DNA of 45,566 bases from Betaproteobacteria bacterium UBA5216 (lineage in GTDB: Bacteria; Pseudomonadota; Gammaproteobacteria; Burkholderiales; SG8-41). The stretch is from contig DHVE01000145.1 of assembly GCA_002412495.1 (NCBI GenBank), forward strand, positions 1 to 45,566, read 5' to 3'. Positions 38,023-45,566 of the stretch are shown piece by piece. The notes beneath the pieces were generated by a model. The model was not told the origin of the DNA. It did no database searches and was given only the letters and a program-made list of their open reading frames with translations. A program made the position numbers and the translations under genes. The first letter of the stretch is position 1, and each line of letters opens with the position of its first letter.

Positions 38023-39162
38023 GTGACGTCTTCCGCCGCACCCAACCCGCTGTTTCCATCCTTGCGCGTCGAACGCAACCCGGATGGCCAGTCTGTCGTT
38101 AAGGTGAGCGGGGCATGGAATCTTCGCTCCATTCAGCCGGTGGCTCGGACGCTCCGACAGCAACTGACCGGCCACGCACCCGGCGCGCAGTGGGACTTGA
38201 GCGCGGTGTCGCGACTGGATCACGCGGGGGCCATGATGCTGTGGCATGCGTGGGGCAAGCAGCGCACCGGCCATTTGCAATTGCGATCCGAGCACGAAAT
38301 TTTCTTCGCGCATCTGGAGGCCGGGCCCACGCTGGCGGATAAATACGGCAAACGTGTGGAGCGTCGGCGGTCGCTGTGGGTGCCAGGCCGCGCGGTCGTC
38401 ACGCTCGGCGAACACATCATGCAAGTGCTGATACTGCTGGGCAAGGTCAGTCTTGCATTTATGGAAGCCGTGCGTCACCCGTCGCGCATGCCGTGGCGGG
38501 AAATTTCCGCGAACGTGTACCGCACCGGTGCGCAGGCGCTTGGCATTACCGCGTTGGTGGGATTCCTCATCGGCGTGGTGCTGTCGTACTTGTCGGCGCA
38601 GCAGTTAAAGGCTTACGGCGCAGGCATTTTTATCGTTAATCTGCTGGGTATCTCGGTGGTGCGCGAACTGGGCCCGGTGCTGGCGGCGATTCTCGTGGCG
38701 GGGCGCTCCGGTTCGGCGATGACGGCGCAACTGGGCGTGATGCGCGTCACCGAGGAAATCGACGCCATGTCGGTGATGGGCATCCCCTACACATTGCGAT
38801 TGGTGCTGCCGCGCATCATTGCGCTGGCAATTTCGCTGCCGCTGATTGTGCTGTGGACCAACGCCATCGCGCTGGTGGGCGGCATGGTCGCCGCGCGTTA
38901 TGAGCTCGACATCAGCCTGACTTATTTCATTACGGAACTGCCTGATGCCGTGCCGGTAGCCAATCTGTGGCTGGGGTTGGGCAAGGGCATGGCGTTTGGT
39001 ACCCTGATCGCGTTGCTCGCGTGTCATTTTGGTTTGCGCATCGAGCCCAACACCGAAAGCCTGGGGGTCGGCACCACAAACTCTGTGGTGGCGGCGATCA
39101 CCATCGTGATCATTGTTGACGCGGTGTTCGCCATTCTGTTTTCCAGTGTCGGGGTGCCGTGA
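38023..39162 (+). CDS. MlaE-family lipid ABC transporter permease with N-terminal STAS domain
   Basis: A 379-residue membrane subunit of an MCE-type lipid transporter that moves phospholipids between the membranes. Residues about 15-110 form a STAS-like domain (VKVSGAWNLRSIQP, WDLSAVSRLDHAGAMML), the role of separate MlaB in E. coli. The rest is the MlaE permease, with RTGAQALGITALVGF, the EQ-loop-like RELGPVLAAILVAGRSGSAMTAQLG and the conserved VMRVTEEIDAM. It starts with GTG at 38023. It is the first gene of a four-gene operon and overlaps the ATPase gene by 4 bases. Confidence 0.92.
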   Translation: MTSSAAPNPLFPSLRVERNPDGQSVVKVSGAWNLRSIQPVARTLRQQLTGHAPGAQWDLSAVSRLDHAGAMMLWHAWGKQRTGHLQLRSEHEIFFAHLEAGPTLADKYGKRVERRRSLWVPGRAVVTLGEHIMQVLILLGKVSLAFMEAVRHPSRMPWREISANVYRTGAQALGITALVGFLIGVVLSYLSAQQLKAYGAGIFIVNLLGISVVRELGPVLAAILVAGRSGSAMTAQLGVMRVTEEIDAMSVMGIPYTLRLVLPRIIALAISLPLIVLWTNAIALVGGMVAARYELDISLTYFITELPDAVPVANLWLGLGKGMAFGTLIALLACHFGLRIEPNTESLGVGTTNSVVAAITIVIIVDAVFAILFSSVGVP

Positions 39163-39986
39163 TGGATGCCACGGAAGCGGCCACCGGTTGTATTATCGAA
39201 ATTCGCCATCTGTGGACGCAGTTCGGCGAGCAGGTGGTGCATCGGGATCTGAATCTGTGCGTGCATCGCGGCGAAGTGATGTCGCTGGTGGGCGGATCCG
39301 GCAGCGGCAAGAGCACGCTGCTACGCGAAATGCTCGGGCTGGAGCATCCATCGCGGGGCGAGGTACGGGTTTTCGGCGTGTCGCTGCGCGATGGCGATCC
39401 CGCGGAATTGCACGGCATCCGCAATCGCTGGGGCATGTTATTTCAGGAAGGGGCATTGTTTTCCGCTTTGTCGGTATTTGAGAACGTGGCGTTGCCCCTG
39501 CGCGAACTGAAAACGCTGGACGAAGAACTCATCCACGATCTGGTGATGTTGAAACTCGACATGGTGGGCATCGAACGCGGCCACGCCGCCAAAATGCCAT
39601 CGTCGCTGTCGGGTGGCATGGTGAAGCGCATTGCACTTGCGCGCGCGCTGTCGCTTGAGCCGGAACTGCTGTTTCTCGACGAACCCACGGCGGGACTCGA
39701 CCCGGATCGCAGCGAAAGTTTTTGCTCGCTGATCGCCGACCTGCGGCGCGAGCTTGGTCTGACGGTGGTAATGGTCACGCATGATCTTGACACCATCGTG
39801 TCGATTTCGGATCGCGTCGCCGTGCTGGCGGATCAGAAAATCGCGGCATTGGGCACGGTGGCTGAAGTGGCCGCCGTGCCGCATCCGTTTATCGAGAATT
39901 TTTTCCAGGGTGAGCGCGGCAAGCGAGCCCTGGAAGGTTTGAAAAGTCCGGCGGCCGTATCCGCGTCGGGGCAACAAGAGAGGTAA
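39159..39986 (+). CDS. MlaF-type ABC transporter ATP-binding protein
   Basis: A 275-residue ATPase that powers the Mla-like lipid transporter. Walker A is GGSGSGKST (about 47-55), the signature is LSGGMVKRIALARAL, Walker B is LLFLDEPTAGLDP and the H-loop is VTHDLD. The start is GTG at 39159 overlapping the permease stop (GTGA), or ATG at 39162. The MCE protein gene follows 3 bases after its stop. Confidence 0.93.
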   Translation: MMDATEAATGCIIEIRHLWTQFGEQVVHRDLNLCVHRGEVMSLVGGSGSGKSTLLREMLGLEHPSRGEVRVFGVSLRDGDPAELHGIRNRWGMLFQEGALFSALSVFENVALPLRELKTLDEELIHDLVMLKLDMVGIERGHAAKMPSSLSGGMVKRIALARALSLEPELLFLDEPTAGLDPDRSESFCSLIADLRRELGLTVVMVTHDLDTIVSISDRVAVLADQKIAALGTVAEVAAVPHPFIENFFQGERGKRALEGLKSPAAVSASGQQER

Positions 39987-39989
39987 GTC

Positions 39990-40964
39990 ATGGAAAGTCG
40001 CGCACACGCCATTGTCGCCGGATTGTTTACCGTGCTGCTGGGAGCGAGCGTGATTCTCGCCGCCTTGTGGTTCAGCCGCGAGAATTACGATCATGTCACC
40101 TACGTGCTGGAATCCAAGCACTCGGTGTCGGGTCTCAATCCGCAGGCGCCGGTGCGGCTGCGCGGCGTGCCGATCGGCAAGGTGCAGAGTATCGAGTTCG
40201 ACGAAGACGATCCCAATCTGATATTGATCACCATACTGGTGAAAGGCGGATCGAGAATTACCCGCGGCACGTCGGCCCAGCTCGGCGCGCAGGGCATTAC
40301 CGGCACCTCGTACGTGATGCTTGAAGACGACGGCAGAAGGCCGGAGTTTCTGCCGCCCTCGACCGACAAACCGGATCGTATCGCCGTGAAGCGCGCGTTG
40401 TTTGATGAAATTGCAAACTCCGGCCAGGAAATTCTGTTTCAAGTAAACAAAGTCGCCAAGCAGCTTGAATCGCTGTTGAGCGAGCCGAATCAGCAACAAC
40501 TGGTGGGCGCGCTGGGTTCGGTGCGCGGCATGTCGGATCGTATCGAGGGCCTTGCCAAGGCACTGGAGCCGGGCGCGCGAAATCTGCCCGCGCTTGCAGG
40601 CGACGCACGCAAGACCATGGCCAGCGCCGATGCCGCGTTGCGTGATTTGACGCCCGCACTGCAGGAAGCGAAGACCGCGCTCGCCAGTGTCGATAAACTG
40701 GCGCGCGAATACACACAACGCGCCGAGGCGCTGGACCGCGTGGCGAAAAGCGCGGAGCAGATCAGCGGTGCGACGCAGGGTGCGGCGAGCGACATCGCGC
40801 CGCGTGCCAATGTGCTGCTGGAAGAAATCGCGCGCAATTCGCGCAATCTCGACCGATTACTTTCCGAGTTGAATGAACAGCCCGCCGGTCTGGTGTTCGG
40901 CCGTCAACCGTCACGTCCCGGTCCCGGCGAGCCGGGTTACGCCGAACCGGCAAGGAGCCGATAA
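39990..40964 (+). CDS. MCE/MlaD-family lipid-binding protein
   Basis: A 324-residue protein anchored by one N-terminal membrane helix (about residues 8-28). The single MCE domain follows (about 38-115: VSGLNPQAPVRLRGVPIGKV, ITGTSYVMLED), which forms a hexameric lipid channel in relatives. The long C-terminal part (about 140-300) is helical and coiled-coil-like, longer than E. coli MlaD, suggesting a tube-like extension across the periplasm. It ends in a Pro/Gly-rich tail. The stop overlaps the lipoprotein gene start by 1 base. Confidence 0.92.
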   Translation: MESRAHAIVAGLFTVLLGASVILAALWFSRENYDHVTYVLESKHSVSGLNPQAPVRLRGVPIGKVQSIEFDEDDPNLILITILVKGGSRITRGTSAQLGAQGITGTSYVMLEDDGRRPEFLPPSTDKPDRIAVKRALFDEIANSGQEILFQVNKVAKQLESLLSEPNQQQLVGALGSVRGMSDRIEGLAKALEPGARNLPALAGDARKTMASADAALRDLTPALQEAKTALASVDKLAREYTQRAEALDRVAKSAEQISGATQGAASDIAPRANVLLEEIARNSRNLDRLLSELNEQPAGLVFGRQPSRPGPGEPGYAEPARSR

Positions 40965-41572
40965 TGCAAAAATATATCAACTATCTGATTTTATTGATAA
41001 TTTATTCAATATTATCCGGCTGCGCGTTGGGTCCGGAAAAGCGCGATCCCCCTGCGGTGTTTGATCTCGGGCCGCCGCGCGCGCAGCCTGTTTCGCCGGT
41101 GATCAACGCCACCGTGTTGATTCCTGCCGTCAGCGCCAGCCCGTGGCTCGACACGCCGAACATCATGTACCGGCTTGCCTATCGCGACGCGGGGCGCCCC
41201 GAAGCGTATGCGCAACATCGCTGGGTAATGTCGCCCGCATTGTTGTTGAGTGAGCGGTTGCGCGGCCGCTTTGCCGCGGCGACACGCGGCGTGGTTAACA
41301 CGCAGGACGGCGCGCGCGCCGATTATTCGCTGCGCATCGAACTCGAGGATTTCAGTCAGTCGTTCGACACGGCCAATTCGAGTCAGGCGAACGTGCGTCT
41401 GCGCGCGACGCTGATTGATCTCAATACCCGCGCGCTGCATGCGCAAAAAAGCTTCGGGGTGGCGCGGCCTGCCGCGCCCAACGCGCCCGGCGCGGCGCAA
41501 TCCCTGGCCGTGGCCAGTGATGCGGTGGTGGAAGAACTGCTGGCGTGGGCTACGCAAAGCCTGAAAAAGTAG
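40964..41572 (+). CDS. ABC-type transport auxiliary lipoprotein (PqiC/LetC-like)
   Basis: A 202-residue outer-membrane-type lipoprotein with lipobox ILSGC (C20). It resembles the ABC_trans_aux family (PqiC), which works with MCE systems at the outer membrane: FDLGPPR early, RLAYRD, and a C-terminal helix VVEELLAWATQSLKK. The first 18 codons are unusually AT-rich. It shares one base with the MCE gene stop (TAATG), so it belongs to the same operon and probably replaces the periplasmic carrier MlaC, which is absent. Confidence 0.82.
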   Translation: MQKYINYLILLIIYSILSGCALGPEKRDPPAVFDLGPPRAQPVSPVINATVLIPAVSASPWLDTPNIMYRLAYRDAGRPEAYAQHRWVMSPALLLSERLRGRFAAATRGVVNTQDGARADYSLRIELEDFSQSFDTANSSQANVRLRATLIDLNTRALHAQKSFGVARPAAPNAPGAAQSLAVASDAVVEELLAWATQSLKK

Positions 41573-41581
41573 GAGATTCTC

Positions 41582-41920
41582 ATGAGCACGATCTTCAGCA
41601 AAATCATCAATCGCGAAATTCCCGCAAAAATCGTTTACGAAGACGAATTGTGTCTCGCGTTTCATGATGTCAATCCGCAGGCGCCAACGCACGTGCTGCT
41701 GATTCCGAAAAAAGAAATTCCGCGGCTCGTCGACGCGCAGCCCGAGGACGCGGCGTTACTGGGACATTTGATGCTGACCGCCAATAACATCGCACGGCAA
41801 CTTGGGGTGGGGGACGCGTTTCGCCTCGCCGTGAACAACGGCGCCGATGCCGGTCAGAGCGTGTTTCACCTGCATCTGCATATACTCGCGGGGCGCGCGT
41901 TCAAGTGGCCACCGGGCTAG
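41582..41920 (+). CDS. HIT-family nucleotide hydrolase (HinT-like)
   Basis: A 112-residue histidine-triad protein. CIF-type HinT landmarks are present: IFSKIINREIPAKIVYED at the N-terminus and the catalytic triad HLHLHILAG near 96-104. HinT enzymes hydrolyse adenosine 5'-phosphoramidates. GGAG lies 6 bases before the ATG. It follows the Mla-like operon by 9 bases and may be read with it. Confidence 0.93.
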   Translation: MSTIFSKIINREIPAKIVYEDELCLAFHDVNPQAPTHVLLIPKKEIPRLVDAQPEDAALLGHLMLTANNIARQLGVGDAFRLAVNNGADAGQSVFHLHLHILAGRAFKWPPG

Positions 41921-41930
41921 GCCTGCCGGC

Positions 41931-43052
41931 ATGACCTTGCGCGACCTTGAAACCCCGGCGCTGATACTGGATCGCGGGAAACTGGATCAAAATCTGGCCG
42001 CAATGCGTGATCGCGTCATCGGCTTGGGCGCGACGCTGCGGCCACATGTCAAGACCGCCAAATCCGTTGATGTCGTGCGGCGCGCCGTGCGGCCCGGCGC
42101 GGGTGGAATTACCGTATCCACCCTGAAAGAAGCCGAGCAATTTTTTGCCGCCGGGTATCGCGACATACTCTACGCGGTTGGTATCGCGCCCAACAAGCTG
42201 GAACATGTCGCGGCGCTGCGCCGTCAGGGCTGCGATTTGACGGTCATTCTCGATAATCTGGAGGCTGCCGCGGCCGTGGCGGATAAAAGCGCGGCGTTGG
42301 GCACTACATTGCCGGTCTTGATTGAAATCGACAGCGACGGACATCGCGCGGGTGTGAAACCGGACGACACCCGCTTGTTGGAAATTGGCCGCGTGCTGGG
42401 CGCTAATTTGCGCGGCGTGATGACGCACGCTGGCGGCTCGTATGATTGCCAATCCATCCGCGAAATTCGCGTTTACGCGGACCGCGAGCGCGCGCAAGCC
42501 GTGTTGTGCGCCGAAAAATTACGCGCGGCCGGTCTGAGGTGTCCCATCGTCAGCGTGGGTTCGACGCCCACCGCGACATACGCACAAAGTCTGGCCGGCG
42601 TGACCGAAGTTCGCGTGGGTGTGTATATGTTTTTTGACTTGTTCATGGCCGGCTTGGGCGTTTGCGCGCCATCCGACATTGCACTCAGTGTGTTGTGTTC
42701 CGTCATCGGGCACCAGCCTGGCAAGCACTGGATCATTACCGATGCTGGCTGGATGGCGCTGTCGCGTGATCGCGGCACGGCCGGCCAGAAGGTGGATCAG
42801 GGCTACGGCGTCGTGTGCGATATCAACGGAGAGCCCATGGACGACTTGATTGTCTCCGGGGCCAATCAGGAGCATGGCATCGTGTCGCGGCGCGATGGCG
42901 GTATTATCGATGCGGCGCGTTATCCCGTGGGCACGCTGTTGCGCGTGCTTCCCAATCACGCGTGTGCCACCGCAGCCCAGCATGGCGCGTATCATGTGGT
43001 TGACGGTACGACGTACGTGCAGTGGGTATGGCCGCGATTCAGCGGGTGGTAA
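41931..43052 (+). CDS. DSD1/D-threonine-aldolase-family PLP enzyme
   Basis: A 373-residue fold-type III pyridoxal-phosphate enzyme (alanine-racemase N-terminal barrel). The PLP lysine is K41 in LRPHVKTAKS. The C-terminal metal site of D-serine dehydratases and D-threonine aldolases is present as NHACAT, with H343 and C345 as zinc ligands. It should dehydrate or cleave a D-hydroxyamino acid such as D-serine, D-threonine or 3-hydroxyaspartate. It starts 10 bases after the HIT gene; upstream in-frame starts inside the HIT gene are not needed. No ribosome site is clear. Confidence 0.87.
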   Translation: MTLRDLETPALILDRGKLDQNLAAMRDRVIGLGATLRPHVKTAKSVDVVRRAVRPGAGGITVSTLKEAEQFFAAGYRDILYAVGIAPNKLEHVAALRRQGCDLTVILDNLEAAAAVADKSAALGTTLPVLIEIDSDGHRAGVKPDDTRLLEIGRVLGANLRGVMTHAGGSYDCQSIREIRVYADRERAQAVLCAEKLRAAGLRCPIVSVGSTPTATYAQSLAGVTEVRVGVYMFFDLFMAGLGVCAPSDIALSVLCSVIGHQPGKHWIITDAGWMALSRDRGTAGQKVDQGYGVVCDINGEPMDDLIVSGANQEHGIVSRRDGGIIDAARYPVGTLLRVLPNHACATAAQHGAYHVVDGTTYVQWVWPRFSGW

Positions 43053-43189
43053 CTCGGGGCGGCTCTTTTCCAGGCGTTGGTCACGCGTTGAATTGGCGGC
43101 ATGGGAGCATGGAGTCTCGTGATTCATACACGGTACACGTGGCAGGTTGCATATTACGCAACACAATGCACAAGGCAAAGGGAGGGGTT

Positions 43190-43891
43190 ATGCAAAATTT
43201 GATCAAGGCGATGATGTGTTTTGTGGTGTTGGCCTGCGCGGGCACGACCACTGCATGGGCGCAAGCTGACGCGGCGCCAGGTCCCGCATACCTGGTGACC
43301 TATATCGAGGTCTTGCCACGCACGTCGGGCAAGGCGCTGGGGTTGTTGCGGTCGGTAAGGGCTGCATCGCGCAAGGCCGCCGGCGTGACGCGGTATGACG
43401 TATATCAGCGCCGCGAGCGTCCGAATCACTTCGCGATTATCGAGGCCTGGCAGGATGCCGCTGCGCGCGACGCCAATTTGGCGGCGCCGCATACCAAAAA
43501 GTTTCGCGACGAATTGCAACCGTTGCTTGCGGCCGGGTACGATGAACGTCCGCATGCCGCCCTGGATGTGGGCCCCGCGACGACGGCGGCTATTCAGGGA
43601 ACCGCCATTATTACCGTTACCCACGTCGATTTTATTCCGCCCCGCAAAGACGAGGGCATCGCGGCGCTGCGGGCAATTGTGGAACCCAGCCGGAAAGAAC
43701 CCGGTAACTTTCGCTACGATATTTTGCAGCAGAGCAGCCGTCCCAATCACCTGACGCTGGTGGAGGCCTGGCGCGATCTCAAGGCATTGGAGGCGCACGA
43801 ATCCGCGGCACATACCGTCAAATTTCGCGATCTATCGACGCCCATGAGCGGCGCGCTGTTCGACCAGCGCCTGTATCGCGCGGTGGAGTGA
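43190..43891 (+). CDS. Exported protein with two ABM (antibiotic biosynthesis monooxygenase-like) domains
   Basis: A 233-residue protein with a Sec signal peptide cleaved after AWA (22-24). The mature part is an internal duplication: domain 1 (about 33-118) runs from YLVTYIEVLP through RYDVYQRRERPNHFAIIEAWQD to HTKKFRDELQPLL, and domain 2 (about 137-230) from IITVTHVDFIPP through RYDILQQSSRPNHLTLVEAWRD to HTVKFRDLSTPM. These are dimeric alpha+beta barrel ABM folds, which include monooxygenases and heme degraders, normally cytoplasmic and single. GGAGGGG lies just before the ATG at 43190. Function unknown; the fusion mimics the usual dimer. Confidence 0.8.
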   Translation: MQNLIKAMMCFVVLACAGTTTAWAQADAAPGPAYLVTYIEVLPRTSGKALGLLRSVRAASRKAAGVTRYDVYQRRERPNHFAIIEAWQDAAARDANLAAPHTKKFRDELQPLLAAGYDERPHAALDVGPATTAAIQGTAIITVTHVDFIPPRKDEGIAALRAIVEPSRKEPGNFRYDILQQSSRPNHLTLVEAWRDLKALEAHESAAHTVKFRDLSTPMSGALFDQRLYRAVE

Positions 43892-43913
43892 CGCGGGCGC
43901 GGTTTAAGTTGCG

Positions 43914-44777
43914 CTAAAAAGGTGCCGTACCGGTGAGCGTGGTGCGCTCCATGTGGCGCCGCAGCGGCAGTTTGTAGTCCGCCACGGCTTGATGCTGTAC
44001 CGCGCAGTTGTCCCACAGCAGGAAGTCGCCGACTTTCCAGTTGTGGCGATAAATGAACTCCGGACGTGTTGCATGCTCGATCAAAAAGCCAAGCAGCGCA
44101 TCACCCTCGCTGTTTTCCATGCCCTCGATGCTCGCGGTGTAGCCCTCGTTGACGAACAGGCATTTGCGTCCGGTGTACGGATGCGTGCGCACAATCGGAT
44201 GCGCCACGTCCGGCGTGCGCGCTTCCTGCTCCGCCGTCAGTGGCTTGCGCGGACCCGCGTTGCGTTCGCGGTAATAGCCTTTCTTGTACGATTGCACCGC
44301 TTTTCGGCCGGCAATTTTTTGTTTGATGTCATCTGGCAAAGCATCGTAAGCCGCCGTGGCGCTGGCGAATTTGGTGTCGCCCAGCGCGCGGCCGGTCGCG
44401 TCGTGCGGCACTTCGAGCGCGTAAAACAGCGAACCGCGACTGGGCTCGTGGATGTAACACAGATCGGAGTGCCAGAATAATCCCGCATCCTGCGAACCGA
44501 TCGGCTTGCCATCCACCACGATATTGGACACCACGAACAGCTCGTGAAAGCCGGGGCGGCAGCAATCCTTGCGCACATGCAATTCCAGTTCGCCAAAGCG
44601 CCGGCTGAAGCGCACGTGTTGTTCGGGCGTGAGTTTCTGGCCGCGAAAAAACAGGACTTCATGCTGGTGCCACAAATCGACGATCTGATTGAAGGTAGCG
44701 TCGTCGAGGTCTTGCGAAAGATCGGGACCGACAATTTCCGCGCCGAGTGCGGCGCCGGTGGGGCGTACGGAAAGCAT
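43914..44777 (-). CDS. TauD/TfdA-family 2-oxoglutarate-dependent dioxygenase
   Basis: A 287-residue non-heme iron oxygenase. The iron-binding facial triad is H103-x-D105 (FWHSD) and H262 (VQHQA), and arginines R273-R278 downstream bind 2-oxoglutarate. The N-terminal GAEIVGPDLSQ and VLFFRGQKLTPEQH are typical. Relatives oxidise taurine, alkyl sulfates, 2,4-D or similar acids. The ATG at 44777 has GGAG about 9 bases upstream; the frame goes on to a TTG at 44792. It is convergent with the ABM gene, 22 bases apart. Confidence 0.92.
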   Translation of the reverse strand: MLSVRPTGAALGAEIVGPDLSQDLDDATFNQIVDLWHQHEVLFFRGQKLTPEQHVRFSRRFGELELHVRKDCCRPGFHELFVVSNIVVDGKPIGSQDAGLFWHSDLCYIHEPSRGSLFYALEVPHDATGRALGDTKFASATAAYDALPDDIKQKIAGRKAVQSYKKGYYRERNAGPRKPLTAEQEARTPDVAHPIVRTHPYTGRKCLFVNEGYTASIEGMENSEGDALLGFLIEHATRPEFIYRHNWKVGDFLLWDNCAVQHQAVADYKLPLRRHMERTTLTGTAPF

Positions 44778-44975
44778 GGGTGGGAACTCCAACAGGGTGA
44801 TTCGGTGGTAAAAAAATTACTATAGCGCAAGCGCGTCGCATGCGGTGCAGTACAGAACAGGACGGCGCAAAGGTTATTTATGTATTTGTTTTTAAATAGA
44901 AAATTAACATTGGCGCTGAAGGCCCCCGTGTGATGGTAGCCACCCCATCCGCACATCCGCTCGCCTTAGCTCGCA

Positions 44976-45518
44976 TCAGCGTCGCGGCGGCGCCTCGATG
45001 GTGCCCATGTGAAAGCCGAAGTGCTTGCGCGCGCGATCCGCGAAGTAATGCGTCAATGTATTGCGCACCGTGGCGAACGCGATTTGATCCCACGGCACGT
45101 CGGCTTCGGCCACCAGGCGCGTTTCCAGCGTTTCTTCGCCGGGCTTGAAGTTGATATCGAGCAAGCGCGCGCGAAACAGCAGATACACCTGGTTTACGTG
45201 CGGGATGTTATACACCGCGTACAGGGCGCCGATTTCAACGCGGGCGCAGGCTTCTTCAAGCGTTTCGCGCGCGGCGCCGGCGGCCAGCGTTTCGCCGTTT
45301 TCCATGTAGCCAGCGGGCACCGTCCACAGCCCGTGGCGCGGTTCGATGGCGCGTTTACACAACAGCACCTTGTCTTCCCATTCGGGAATACAGCCGACCA
45401 CCATGCGTGGATTCTGATAATGAATGGTGTTGCAGGCGTCACACACGTAGCGCGGCAGCGAATCACCGGGCGGGATTTTGAGCGCGACGGGCGCGCCGCA
45501 TTGGCTGCAAAATTTCAT
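44976..45518 (-). CDS. Nudix hydrolase with N-terminal zinc ribbon
   Basis: A 180-residue Nudix enzyme. Cysteines C4, C7, C26 and C29 form a zinc ribbon (CSQCG, CDACN). The Nudix box starts at G70 (GYMENGE) and continues RETLEEAC; the usual Gly after EE-x is Cys. The combination resembles YjaD/NudC-like or ADP-ribose pyrophosphatase relatives that cut NADH, ADP-ribose or similar dinucleotides. The start at 45518 is clear. It may be the first gene of a minus-strand unit with the dioxygenase, 198 bases apart. Confidence 0.9.
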   Translation of the reverse strand: MKFCSQCGAPVALKIPPGDSLPRYVCDACNTIHYQNPRMVVGCIPEWEDKVLLCKRAIEPRHGLWTVPAGYMENGETLAAGAARETLEEACARVEIGALYAVYNIPHVNQVYLLFRARLLDINFKPGEETLETRLVAEADVPWDQIAFATVRNTLTHYFADRARKHFGFHMGTIEAPPRR

Positions 45519-45566
45519 GAGGAAGGCTTTCGGTAGCCGATACTATACCGCACGCTTGGGCCGCAC

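Noticed and set aside
39438..40718. Antisense frame of 426 codons over the ATPase and MCE genes.
   Set aside because: Opposite strand of two genes with complete family motifs; no domain recognisable.

Overview
The window looks like chromosomal DNA of a GC-rich betaproteobacterium, most likely in or near the Burkholderiales. The clearest pointers are five separate Bug-family (TctC-like) periplasmic receptors, a phasin (polyhydroxyalkanoate granule protein), a STAS-fused MlaE lipid transporter and many short intergenic inverted-repeat elements. I could not search databases, so the taxonomy is an inference. About 43 protein genes are supported. There is no rRNA, complete tRNA, insertion sequence, prophage or CRISPR array. 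A tRNA-like fragment lies at the extreme left edge.

Layout. (1) 126-2126, minus strand: an AI-2E/PerM-type membrane protein followed by a Bug receptor. (2) 2307-8205, plus: a complete RND efflux operon (lipoprotein adaptor, inner-membrane pump, outer-membrane channel). (3) 8195-12638: two formylglycine-type sulfatases without signal peptides, with a Bug receptor between them and a small cysteine-rich unknown protein after them. (4) 12690-15149: a Bug receptor, a small membrane protein and an esterase-like lipoprotein. (5) 15256-25850: lutA, lutB and lutC, lactate-utilisation-type genes, scattered and interleaved with a mandelate-racemase-like enzyme, a divergent Ldh2-family protein, a DEDD exonuclease-like protein, two Bug receptors, a ketopantoate-reductase-like protein and an MmsA-type CoA-acylating aldehyde dehydrogenase. 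(6) 25875-32693: an ion-transporter-superfamily permease, a TRAP transporter (dctP-dctQ-dctM) and an MFS carrier. (7) 32707-36208: a D-2-hydroxyacid dehydrogenase, a 3-hydroxyisobutyrate/tartronate-semialdehyde reductase-type enzyme, a HpcH/CitE-type lyase and a CBS protein. (8) 36337-37708: a CinA-N/MoeA-like domain protein convergent with a phasin. (9) 38023-41572: an Mla-like lipid ABC operon. (10) 41582-45518: HIT protein, DSD1/D-threonine-aldolase-like PLP enzyme, exported tandem ABM-domain protein, TauD/TfdA dioxygenase and a zinc-ribbon Nudix hydrolase.

Regions 5-7 read as one catabolic neighbourhood for short hydroxy and oxo acids: several uptake routes (Bug receptors, TRAP, permease, MFS), oxidoreductases for hydroxyacids (Lut, GhrB-like, GarR-like, PanE-like, Ldh2-like), a dehydratase/racemase, a CoA lyase and a semialdehyde dehydrogenase feeding central carbon. 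No transcription factor is encoded anywhere in the 45 kb. None of the five Bug receptors has TctA/TctB membrane partners here.

The most unusual non-coding signal is a set of at least three families of intergenic inverted-repeat elements that sit tightly between a stop codon and the next start. In several places they seem to replace or supply the ribosome-binding site. Among proteins, the best second looks are the Ldh2-family protein that appears to lack both catalytic histidines, the mandelate-racemase relative with KxR instead of KxK, the DctM with a 100-residue low-complexity insert, and the exported two-domain ABM protein.
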